From contig OY282560.1 in the NCBI GenBank assembly GCA_958295665.1, forward strand, positions 312,585,236 to 312,649,235: a DNA stretch of 64,000 nt, given 5' to 3'. The position numbers and the translations under genes were made by a program. Position 1 is the stretch's first letter; every line of letters begins with the position of its first letter. Origin of the DNA: Tipula vernalis. Taxonomy: Eukaryota > Arthropoda > Insecta > Diptera > Tipulidae. This document shows, one piece after another, positions 22,319 through 32,289 of the stretch. The notes beneath the pieces were generated by a model that had not been told where the DNA came from, did no database searches, and saw nothing but the letters and a program-made list of their open reading frames with translations.

Positions 22319-23380
22319 GCAGAACAGTTTTAGCATGGAAAATGTCCATTTAATACCCTAACCTAGGTGAAACTACTGATTTATAAATTTATTGTACTTA
22401 TTATTACTGACAATGGAACGAACAATAAAGCGTCCCGAAAAATGGGTAACAAAAGCTATCCCTATATTACCGAGTTTGGGCACATCTGCCATGAACTTAA
22501 CTTGCTCATTGTCGATATCTTCTAAATTCAGTCTATCAACAGTTTGAAATTTTCAGTCAATCAATCGTACGGATGGTTTCGGAAAGAAAAAAACTCGCAC
22601 ATTTTTTATGCTACATTCGATCTACATTTATGCTACATTAGGTATGTCCTGAAGGCGCTGCCTATCGAAGACGAAGTAAAGTCAGTCCTATTCGAAATTG
22701 TTCACAATGTACTACCTCCGATTGCTAAATGGCCATCTTATTTTGAGAGTTTGCTGCTTTGTCTTAAGTGGTGTACTGTTTTGTTAGTATAAAACAAACA
22801 TTTGAACAAAATAAATGCGCCAATTCCGAAGAACTTATAAGTATTGTCAAATTTGCTTCTATTCGAGTAATGAGTCTTTGGGAATCACAGAAACTTGAAG
22901 CGACTGTATATAAGATACAAATATAAGGACAAAAAATATAAGGGCAACAAAACATATCTTGTCTTTGGCGCATTACAATTTTCGAAGTGAACTTTTTTCA
23001 CGACCGTTTGTTGTTGCAAGTGAGCAGCTCTCTGGTAAAATTTGTTGGGCGGGATTGTGTTCTAGTTCACCTTTAAGTGCTTGGCGGTTGATATTTTTAG
23101 CATGCCTGCATCGAGAGCTGCAATGGAAAGCACATTCAGTATTTATGATTTTACACACTTAGCTCAATACGTAATCCATTTACAGTTGACCGTGCAGGAA
23201 AACTAACCTTGTACAAATTAACTTAAACCTGTCGAGATCGAACGTAGGAAGTGTGGATAATGAAAGTAAGAATAATTCGGTTATGGATGATGTTGATGCT
23301 GGGGATGATAAATGCGTCGGCGGACTTTAATTGATCATAAACTCATATTTATGTAACATTTATTATTTACTGTAGGCGTT
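22319..23380. other. Intergenic stretch
   Basis: No gene recognised. The phrase ACAGTTTTAGCATGGAAAAT and the following CTAACCTAGGTG (22325-22372) recur in the same order at 24087-24170, so both belong to a short dispersed repeat. Confidence 0.5.
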
Positions 23381-23384
23381 GAAG

Positions 23385-23805
23385 ACGACCTTGCCGTCCT
23401 TCGACGTCTACCGATGAACACCACATCAAGGATGTCAAGGATTTGGTTCTTAAAAAACGTCGATTGACAATTAGATATCTTGTTGACATCACAAAAGTTT
23501 TAGGCAGAAAACTCTTGGTTTTTGCATCGTGATAATGTGCCGTCTTACACTGCATTGGTTATAAGTGACTATTTGGCAAACAATTCGACCCATATTGTTT
23601 CGCAACTACCCTTTGCCTGATTTAGCTCCGCTTGACTTCCGAATATTCCTGAAACTCAAGAAACCGCTCCGGGGACGTCGTTTTGACACTTTAACGTTCA
23701 ATAGACTTTAACAACTGTTTCGAACACTGGAAAAAATTTTGGCAGTAGTATATTGTATCCGAAGGAGATTACTTTGAAGAGGATGAAATATTTTTGAAAG
23801 AATAA
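23385..23805 (+). pseudogene. Mariner transposase, internally deleted
   Basis: It opens with an N-terminal mariner phrase (RPSTSTDEHHIKDVKDLVLK in a shifted frame). It jumps directly to the C-terminal half: HRDNVPSYTALVISDYLANN, then PDLAPLDFRIFLKLKKPLRG and GDYFEEDE. The middle, including the first catalytic Asp, is missing and several frames are used. It is a different mariner subfamily from the copy at 33.9 kb. Confidence 0.72.
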
Positions 23806-24946
23806 TAAGCCGTTTGTATTTTATTGGAAAATCTTACTAATTTTGTCCAGATGTCAAAATTTTACTAGTGTTCTTTGGTACAAATTGGAATTAAAATATT
23901 GAATAAAAAGTGTGTTACCTATTTTACCCGTGTTACCGGTAATATTACTGGTAACATTACCAAATTTAGAAATATCGGAAATATTACAACAGTACCAATT
24001 CGATCTCGTTCGATTTTTATATACTCAAATCAAAACTTCTACAAATTTCATGAGTTTTCGAGTAAGAATAGTGTAGAAACATTTAGAACAGTTTTATCAT
24101 GGAAAATTCCATTTTAGTACCGTAATTCTTTCGCTATTGAAATAACTTATTCTATTCTAACCTAGGTGTCTCCGTAACAATACCTTTATTTTACTTCGTT
24201 TGTTACTTCGGTAGACCAGACTTTTTCCGAGAAACTTGCTTGGTCGTATATTCTAAATCAATCAATCAATTAGTGTAGTGTTGAATGGCCCTCGTAATAT
24301 TTAATGTTTCAGATTGTTTTAAATATTTTATTTATGAACGGTTATCTGAAAATTATTTCTTGTCAAGCATCATAAAACCTTTCTAATAAATGTTTGATTG
24401 TTAGCTTACGTTGAGTTGTGCAAGAAATATTCTAAGCTTTATGCGAAGAAATCATGAAAATTGAAGGCGATTTTGAATAGTTCCGTTTTAGAATTGGAAT
24501 TTTCTACAATTCATATTTAATAGTGTACCTAAATATAACTCTCTATAACTCTCTCAGCAAACATTTTTATGTTAAAAGACGTACACCTCGTTGTTGTATT
24601 CCCGTCTTCCTTAATCCAGGCCTCATCCGACCCAAAATTTGGTTCTTTGGTTCTCTTGAGAAAACAATGTGGCACACTGTTGCACAGCCTCTGGATCATA
24701 TTTTGATCATAAACCAAAAATGTTTTCAATTTTTGTTGCTGTTTTCAATAAGCGTATTTTCTTGTCAAATTTTCAACAAATATTGCATTAGATAAATCCG
24801 CTAAGGAATTAAATAAATCAAAAAAAAACATTTGATTTATTTAAATTTTATTCGAATTATAAAATACATTAATCTCAAGAAAATACGCTTAATGTAAACT
24901 TTATTCTGATCCGAATCACTATGCGTCAAAAAATGTGACTAATGTA
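23806..24946. other. Intergenic stretch downstream of the minus-strand CLIP protease
   Basis: Includes an inverted GTTACCGGTAATATTACTGG motif near 23930 and the second copy of the short repeat described at 22.3 kb. On the minus strand an AATAAA at 24905-24900 lies about 42 nt past the stop of the CLIP protease and is its likely poly-A signal. A minus-strand open frame at 24529-24729 has no features I recognise. Confidence 0.5.
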
Positions 24947-26120
24947 TCAATTCCTAAGCGATTCAATCCAGTCAACATATGACCCGATTCTTGTATACAC
25001 AACCGGCAGTAAATTTTGTGTACATGGTGATGGGACTAATGATGAAACACCGACTAAATACCAATGTGGTATATCACCACGATCGCGTCTCATAATTGGA
25101 CCACCTGAATCACCAATACACAAATCAAAACCAGGTTGACCAGCCGCACATAATTGTGCACTTTGTAGGGTAACATTGAAACGATTGTAAATATTAATAC
25201 ATTGTTGAATATTGAATCCATAATTGTGTTCCTTTAGTTTTACATTGCTTTGGCTCACTGTTTCAGTTTTACCCCAACCGGCGATAGTTAAGGAAACATC
25301 ATCGTAATTAAATGATCGCAATTGTGGTTTTCGGGGCAAACAAATTGATTTTACAAAGTATGTATATGTAACATCGTATTGTAGTCGCAATAGGGCAATA
25401 TCGTTGATTTGATTTTTTGATTGTGAATCGTACTGTTCATGAATAATTTTCTCCGAGATTGGCACATCAATAGGTGGTTCATCCTGACCGGTTATTGCTG
25501 TGAACAATCTGTCTGATAAATCATGTTTACCCAATCGGACACTTGATCTACAGGAGGACAAAAAATACAAGTATAGATTTGGCCTATTAATTCGATAAAA
25601 TCGACTATACATTTACAGCACCCATGTAGTTGGAATATCCTTTCCGTTCACACAATGAGCAGCGGTTACAACATAGCGTTTACTGATTAAAACTCCACCA
25701 CAATGGAATCCCTTTTCGTTTTGTGCTAAAATAGTACAAAAATTACAACGTTTATTATATATTTATGCAGCGGGCACTTTTGCCTATAAAACTTACCCTT
25801 TGAATATTCCAACAATGCCATCCATGGGAATTCATCATATCCAGTTTCACGGCTAAAGAGTAAAATGCTGTCATCAATACCACATTCACCTGGCTGTGGT
25901 AATAAGTTACCATTACCGATTGATATTAATGGATCTGGACAACAGACAAGTGGTTGATCGTCGCGATATCCACATTGATTGCGCATCAAATATGTCCGTT
26001 GGTCTTCAGTCAATTGATTTCCTTTCAACAATAAATTGAATACGCTGGTAGATTGTTTAAGATATTGGCAAACTCCGAGTACATTTTCTGGTGTGTTGCA
26101 TTCTCCAAAGGTAGGGTCTT
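24947..26120 (-). CDS. Divergent easter-like CLIP-domain serine protease paralogue, probably not activatable (5' exon not found)
   Basis: Three minus-strand exons fit exactly: 26120-25797, 25725-25617 and 25547-24947 (GT/AG junctions, 344 residues plus an unseen phase-1 signal exon). Exon structure and even the last intron match the plus-strand gene at 56.8-61.2 kb. The triad is retained (His in TAAHC, Asp in NDIALLRL, Ser in CIGDSGGP). Yet the activation site is gone: where the sister has NR-IIGG, this one reads IDDSILLFSRET. The S1 pocket glycines are replaced (SLVPSPC for SFGPSPC; LPVVYT for WPGVYT). The third CLIP cysteine is Ser (YLKQS), and a loop cysteine pair is lost. An AATAAA follows the stop. 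I infer a secreted protease homologue without normal activity, or an early pseudogene; no stop codon breaks it. Confidence 0.82.
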
Positions 26121-27126
26121 CTGCAATAAACATAGGTAATCATAGAAAAATTATAACAAAAATGCAAAATCTCTTGATTGGCTAATAAGTTTAAGAGTTG
26201 TACGATTTAGTGATAGTAGGTGGGTGGTAAAAATCACCCACGTACAATAAAAATTTGTCAGTGTGTAAACAAATTTATCTTTAGTTAAAAATATTATTAG
26301 CGTTAGAGTGAAATAGTGCTATAGTAAAAGCATTGGATTAAAACAATAAACCCTCCAACTGGCTCTCAAGCACACAGAGAAAATCAATTGTGGTTCGATT
26401 AGTGTTTAGTGAGCGGTTGAACAATCAATATATTGAGTGTTTGTATGTATGTACAGCATATTGTGTTTATAATATTTAAACAAATCCACACCCCTTGACC
26501 GATTTGAACTAAACTGTACACAAAAATTGTTTAAGACTAAGGAAAGGTTAACTGTTACACCTCAAACCACAAATTGAATCTTTAGCAAATTATATGAGTG
26601 GCCAATTAGTATATAACTTATCTATTTCTTAACAGATTTTAGTCAAATTTGACATTCGGTTTGGAAATGCGATTCTAAAATGATTTTTGGCTAAAGTTCT
26701 GGAATATAGCCAAGTAGGACGGAACTTTACTATTCCTTAACCGAGTATAATGAAATTCGATGAATGAATGATGTATAATGAAGATTTAAAATAATATTTC
26801 TAATTCCGAATCTCTGCACTACCGTTAATGGTTTCAATACTGAGGCGCGTTTCCGCTACACACTATATTTTACTAAACAATGCCAAGCTTACCGGTCTGA
26901 CAGCAAATACTTAGAAAACATAACCCAAAGTTTAAAGTGGAGGATTGGCAAGAAAAGTTTCTAATGGAACTTTAATGTTATTACGGAGATAATCTTGTAA
27001 TAATCCTGTTTAGTTTGTCTTAAAGAAACCTCAACAGCTCCTAGATTCACAGAAACCTAAATAGACAACAATATAGAAGACATATTGGCATAGTTTTCAC
27101 AACCTCGTCTAAAAATAATTTTTTGG
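26121..27126. other. Upstream region of the CLIP paralogue
   Basis: The missing signal-peptide exon should lie to the right of 26120 on the minus strand; I could not identify it up to 30 kb. One copy of the dispersed ~107-bp repeat is at 26625-26765, inverted relative to the one at 31.7 kb (CTAAAATGATTTTTGGCTAA, TAGCCAAGTAGGACGGAA). Confidence 0.5.
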
Positions 27127-27555
27127 TATGATGTTATGTTGGTGTGATGGTATGATGGTATAATCGTATGATGGTAAGATGGTATGGTTGTATGATTGTA
27201 TGTTGGTACGATGGTATATTAATAGTATGATTGTGTGAGGTTATGATGATATAGTGGTATGATGGTATGATATTATTGTATGATGGTGTGATGGTATAAT
27301 TGTTTGGTATGACGGATTTATTGTAGAATGATGGTGTGATGGTATGAGGGTATGATGGTATGATGGTATAATGGTATGACGGTTGGATGGTATGTTAATA
27401 TCATGGGCTGCCAGTATGATGGTATGATAATATAATGGTATGATGGTACGATGGTATGATAGTATGATGGTATGATTAATGGAATAATGATATGATGGAA
27501 TGATTGTTTAAGGTTATGATGGTACGACGGTATATATGCCTGTATGATGGTGAAT
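27127..27555 (+). repeat. TATGATGG-type minisatellite
   Basis: About 430 bp of variants of an 8-10-bp unit (GGTATGATGGTATGATGG). Purine and T dominate the plus strand. Units differ by single substitutions and small indels, so the array is old or unstable. It does not have the spacer structure of a CRISPR array. Confidence 0.9.
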
Positions 27556-27800
27556 AGGGTTTGAATTGAAATTGAGTTGGATTTGAAAGAGAAGTTCGGT
27601 TAGGAATTAATTTGAGGTCAAGTTTAAGGTTTAGTGTGAGGTTGGATTTAGTTGAGTTCATACATCCAGGTAGCTTTCGAATCGAGTTAATTTTGGGATT
27701 GGGTTAGAAAATAAGTGTAGAGTTGAGCAGAAATTTGAGATTTGGGTCGAGCTAAGTTGAGTTGACGTAGAATTAGGATTTAGTTAGCTTGCATTGCTGT
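27556..27800 (+). repeat. Degenerate TTGAG(T)TGG repeat, second location
   Basis: Contains GAGTTGGATTTGAAAG, GGTTGGATTTAGTTGAGTTC and the longer phrase TTGAGTTCATACATCCAGG, which corresponds to the higher-order motif at 11.6-12.0 kb. Confidence 0.6.
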
Positions 27801-28235
27801 TTGACCTATTCGGCTGGGGAATTATTTAAGGGTTGATTTGGAGTTAGGTTATCAGAAGTTTTAGTCGCTCACCGTGGTTCGTAACTACGATGTTGGAGCA
27901 ATTGTTGAGGTTAACAATTTGTTGGGCCTAATGGCAATAAATAATTAGAATAATAATGATAACGCCCGCGCAATTCTCTATTTATATGCGGTCGGATACG
28001 TATTTATTTGAGTTTGTACAAACGTTGTATATTATAAATGTTTAAGTAATTAAAATTCGCCATTACGTTAACACTGTCTTTAACTACGTTAATAAATTTT
28101 AAATGAAAAAAAAAACTATCGGTATTAATATCCGCTAAAGAAAATTATATGCCACGAATTAATTGTTGAAATGTGTTACATTTCGAATAATTGTAGAGAT
28201 AAACGAATGGAATAAACGGATTACATGAGTGAATC
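27801..28235. other. Gene-free stretch
   Basis: No recognisable feature beyond scattered repeat-like words. Confidence 0.4.
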
Positions 28236-28430
28236 ACTACAAGGTTAAGGGTTGATTTGAAAGTAGATTAAGGGTTGATTTAATTGATGGCTGGGTTGGC
28301 CGTTAATGTTAATTTGGTGATTGCGTGTAAGATTGTATTAGATAGAGGTTGAGTTGTAAATTGATTTGGAGGTTAAGGTGAAGATTACCTAAGAGGTTCG
28401 TTCTTGGATTAATTTGCGAGTTGTATTAAT
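28236..28430 (+). repeat. Degenerate TTGATTTGGAGGTT repeat, third location
   Basis: Short variants such as GGTTGATTTGAAAGTAG and GTTGAGTTGTAAATTGATT continue the same G/T-rich style as the arrays at 11.3-12.2 and 27.6 kb. Confidence 0.5.
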
Positions 28431-30510
28431 CAAGACCGAAGTTCTGATCACCTTATGAGGTTCCAGCCCTTTATATTTTATTAATTAATTTTCAAATCAT
28501 TTATTTATCCAATAGTCTTCTTGATAACGTAGAAACCAAAATTAATTTTTGTAATGTTTTTCATTTAAGAAAAACGAAATTAAAAAAATATAACTTTTCA
28601 TATGATTTGTATGACAATTTCATTTTTTATATTAAGTTCAAATTTGATGCTGATGGCTTGTATATCTAGGTGCTTTGTTTGTATCGACTGTCAATATAAG
28701 CGCTAATTTTATTATGTCAATGTTCTTATGACGTATCATCAAAATACAGATCATTGTAATTTCCCTTCACAGTTATTCTTAGCGACATCCTTTGTGCGGT
28801 ATGAGAAACTTGCGTATTGTGGTGATGAACAGATAATTTTTATAACTTTTTTAACGGTTTACAATTGTATAAATAAATTGTCTGTTATAGAATTAAATCG
28901 AATATAATTTATTAGCAATATTAATTATTATTGATTTTATGCGAATGTCAATCATACATAAACACAAACACGTATTTTTTATACGAGCTTTTGACCTTAT
29001 ATCTCACGGTCAACTGTGTAACAGTTTTGTGGTGGATAGATTTTAATTTTTGTCACATTATAATACAATATATCGATGACTTAACTAATAAAGGGCCTCC
29101 TAATCCATAATTATACAATTTTTGGGAAGCTCACAAATAAATATTTTTAAGTCATTGAGTTAGTTACAATAACACGGAAAGATGCAATATGTTACAAAGT
29201 GTGATTTAGGCCGGTGTTAGTTAAGCCGTTGCTTATATACTAAAGTTTGATTTTTGATGTAAGCCAAATATGATGGCATTTAGTGCGAGTAAAAAAAATC
29301 AAAAACAAAATCAATAATGCTAAACTATTTTTGAGGCTTTTGTTGTTCTATGCAAAACATAATAGAGATCGAATTCAAACTTGTTTTTCGTTGTTGTCCT
29401 TCTCTTAAATTTTAAACATGTTTGTGTTTGTATATTAAATCGTTAATGGTGAATGACGTCAACAGACGTTACACCAGCGATTAATTATTACTTATTAATA
29501 AAAGTAAGATTTTTTGCTATTTCCCTGTCTATTTGTGTAGACAGAGAAATCGATTTTACCATATGTTTAAAGGTTTACCGTGCTAGAGGGAGATCAATTT
29601 TTTTTTTAATTTGATTACTCTGATGATCCGCATCCATGTTGATTTAATGACCACTCAATATTTTTACGTTCTGCATATGTTTTATTTATTTCTTCATGGT
29701 CATATTACGTCGATCACAAACAAGTCTTCAAGATACAGTATAAACTCGCTTATTGCTACTACATAATTAAAGTCAGTTGGAGCTGAAAATTGTAAATTGT
29801 TGCAAATAAATCAAATTTTACGCAAAACATTATAAAGCACAGTGCAGTGAAGCTTCCTGCACCCAATGTATGTACATTTCTTTCGTATAATTGCTTTAAC
29901 GGAAACACTTCTAAAAAGAAATCGAACAAACAACAAATTACAGTTGTAGAGGTTTAATTTCTAATTTTTGCAATTCTAAAGTATTTTTGGATTAAAATTC
30001 CCGACAATGCTTCTATCGAGTTTGTACTGTAAAATGTTTTTTTTATTATACTCATCCGTCAGAGGGTTAACGAACTTCCAAGTGGGAAGAAAGGTTAATG
30101 TAATCTCAATTCTGTTTAAGTTTTATGAATTCATGATTTCCAGAATAAGTTCAACAAATAAAATTATTTACTTGGTCAAAATTTTAAGCGAAAATTTTAA
30201 GCAAAGATTAATTTTGAATAAATAAAATTTATTACTCTTTGAAAATGCATCAATTTCTCGATAATTTGTCTCGGGTTTTCATCGGCCCAAATTTGACAAG
30301 TTATATTTCGTCCTCCTTTATTTTTACATTATGAATTTTAGTGCATTTCACTCACCAACCAATAATTTTATATCAATTAGTTTGCCAGAAGGTCTGTTGG
30401 GTTAAAATACTAAGGTTCGGCCAACCTGATGTATATCGCCCCGATAGGCTCTTGGTATAAAATTATTATTTGTTTACACATTTTATGAATTCATACTTAC
30501 TAACTAATCA
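28431..30510. other. Gene-free AT-rich stretch
   Basis: No coding region longer than about 70 codons and no complete repeat. A 23-bp phrase at 28655-28677 (GGCTTGTATATCTAGGTGCT and three more bases) is repeated exactly at 37584-37606. Confidence 0.5.
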
Positions 30511-30519
30511 CTTAATCTA

Positions 30520-30796
30520 GAATTGCATAATTAATCTTACATAGATACTCTACTTGTTCAAACTCTTCCTCTAAACCATTGTCGGAACTATCTAAAAATT
30601 CTACTTCTTCGTACTCCTCTTCTGACAAATTGTTTTTAATCCTTCCTACCTGAATTCGCCCATCTTCGACATCTGTTTCCTGAACCTGCCTATACCCTGA
30701 TGTAACTAGGGTCTAAGATTCGATCTGTTTTATCTTTTATCCCCTCATTACCTATTTCTACAACATATCTATCTTTGGCTAATACTTTTCTGATTA
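30520..30796 (-). pseudogene. Gypsy-type pol C-terminal remnant
   Basis: On the minus strand the frames read YIIRKVLAKDRYVVE followed by acidic, Asp/Glu-rich sequence ending near 30520. The first phrase is typical of the C-terminal extension after gypsy integrases. It is cut at 30796, where the Tc1-like element begins. No other part of the retrotransposon is present. Confidence 0.5.
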
Positions 30797-31700
30797 TATA
30801 CTGACCGGCACAGAAAGTGGGCCACCCTAAAAAAATTTTTTTTTGATACGAATACTTTGTGAACCATATAGATGAAAACATAAAACAAAAACCAAAATCA
30901 AGGTCATTCAAAACAGTCTTAGAAAATGTAGGATGCTAGGGAAAATTTGAATGGGTCGACAAAATCGGAAAATTGTGTGTTAAAATGTGTTAAATTTTTG
31001 TTATGTCGCTATAATCGGAAAGTGTAGTGGATATCGTGGCATTGTTAGAATATGGGGGAAGTTAACGGTGCATCGCTAATAAGTTTCGTATTTCCCGTAG
31101 TACCCTACAACGTGTTTCATTGCGATTTTTCGAACAGTAACAAGCATTCGAGATAACTATTTTGTAGCTTCATCAGCTCTTAGAAATCGCCATGCAACCG
31201 CTGTTGAGGCCTGCAATGAAGTGTTACATATATATGTAATATAAATATAAGCGAAATAACAATACGGCGAAGTTTAGGAGAACCAGATCTTCATGCACAA
31301 CAATTTGCCAAGGAACATGAAAATTGGACTGAACCTGATTGGAACCAAGTCTTATTCACCGTTTAATCGAGATTTTGCTTGCGAGAGATTTTGCTTTAAT
31401 CGAGATTTTGCGGTCTCCTGGTGAGCGAGAACGAGTATGGCGAACGCACCTTAAGCGTAAGGGTTCGAGGTGGATCAGTCATGGTATGGGCGGGAATTTC
31501 GACGGAAGGACGCACCGAGCTTTACCTGGTCCCAACCGAATCTATAACGTCCGTTATATTAGCGTTATAGTCCGTTTATTAGCGAAATAATGGAGAATAT
31601 GTTGTTCCCTATGCACCAATTATAGGCGATAATTTCATGCTAATGAACGATACTGTAATACTTCATGTTGTTAGAGTAGTGAATGAGTACTTGGCAGAGG
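30797..31700 (+). pseudogene. Tc1-like transposase remnant
   Basis: The sequence starts next to a TATATA tract. Plus-strand phrases in mixed frames include TVHRISNKFRISRSTLQRV, HAQQFAKEHENWT-like residues near 31290, then EPDWNQVLF near 31335, RSPGERERVWR (31408) and FDGRTHRAL (31498), and finally YVVPYAPIIGDNFMLMND-like residues. These are the ordered blocks of a Tc1 transposase, ending at the second catalytic Asp region. A local repeat of GAGATTTTGC at about 31370-31410 adds to the damage. The 3' end is replaced by the 107-bp repeats. Confidence 0.68.
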
Positions 31701-31705
31701 TAAAT

Positions 31706-31935
31706 TCAAGCCAAGTTCCAACAAAATTGGCCATATTCCAGAACTTCATCTAAACTCAGTTTTAGAATCCCATTTCCATCGTATATGTTGAATTTTATAA
31801 TATTCGGTTAATAAAGAGCCAAGTTCCACCCTAATTGGTCATATTTCAGAACTTTGTCTATAATTCATTTTAGTATTCCATTTTCACTACACTTGTCAAA
31901 TTTCATCCTAATCGGCTAAGAAATAGCGAAGTTTT
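31706..31935 (+). repeat. Dispersed ~107-bp repeat, two tandem units
   Basis: GCCAAGTTCCAACAAAATTGG at about 31711 and GCCAAGTTCCACCCTAATTG at about 31818 start two successive units. Each continues through CAGAACTTCATCTA, TTTTAGAATCCCATTT and a GAATTTNATNATANTCGGNTAA phrase. Further single or partial copies occur at 12.5, 13.9, 16.4, 16.9, 26.6 and 27.1 kb. Confidence 0.72.
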
Positions 31936-31939
31936 CGAA

Positions 31940-32234
31940 TATGCCATATTGTACCATATATCATATTGAAATATGCAGTCGTGTACCTTATGCCATAGTA
32001 TCATATGCCGTATAGTAATATGAAATTTTGAAATATTCTGTAACGTACCATATGTCATAGTGCACCGTTATTTATATACCATTTTGAAATATGTCATAGT
32101 ATGCCTTATGTCGTAATGTACCATATGTCGAATTGAAATATGCCGTTCCGAAATATGCCATAGTATGCCGTAATGTACCATATGCCGTATTGAACGGCTT
32201 ATGGTACATTACGGCATACTATGGTATATTTCGG
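31940..32234. repeat. ATATGCC/TACCATATG array ending in a long hairpin
   Basis: Degenerate short units (GAAATATGCCATAGTATGCC, GTAATGTACCATATGCCG) fill the region. The last part is a hairpin: 32148-32187 pairs with 32195-32234 with two mismatches and a 7-base loop. Confidence 0.8.
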
Positions 32235-32289
32235 TTGGCTTCATACTATGATTTGTGTAATTTGGCGAGATGGGCGTCATTTAACGTAC

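Noticed and set aside
22544..22792. Plus-strand open frame of 82 codons
   Set aside because: No recognisable domain; it lies in repeat-rich intergenic DNA.
27127..27555. CRISPR-like array
   Set aside because: The units are 8-10 bp, contiguous and variable, without spacers, in a eukaryotic context.
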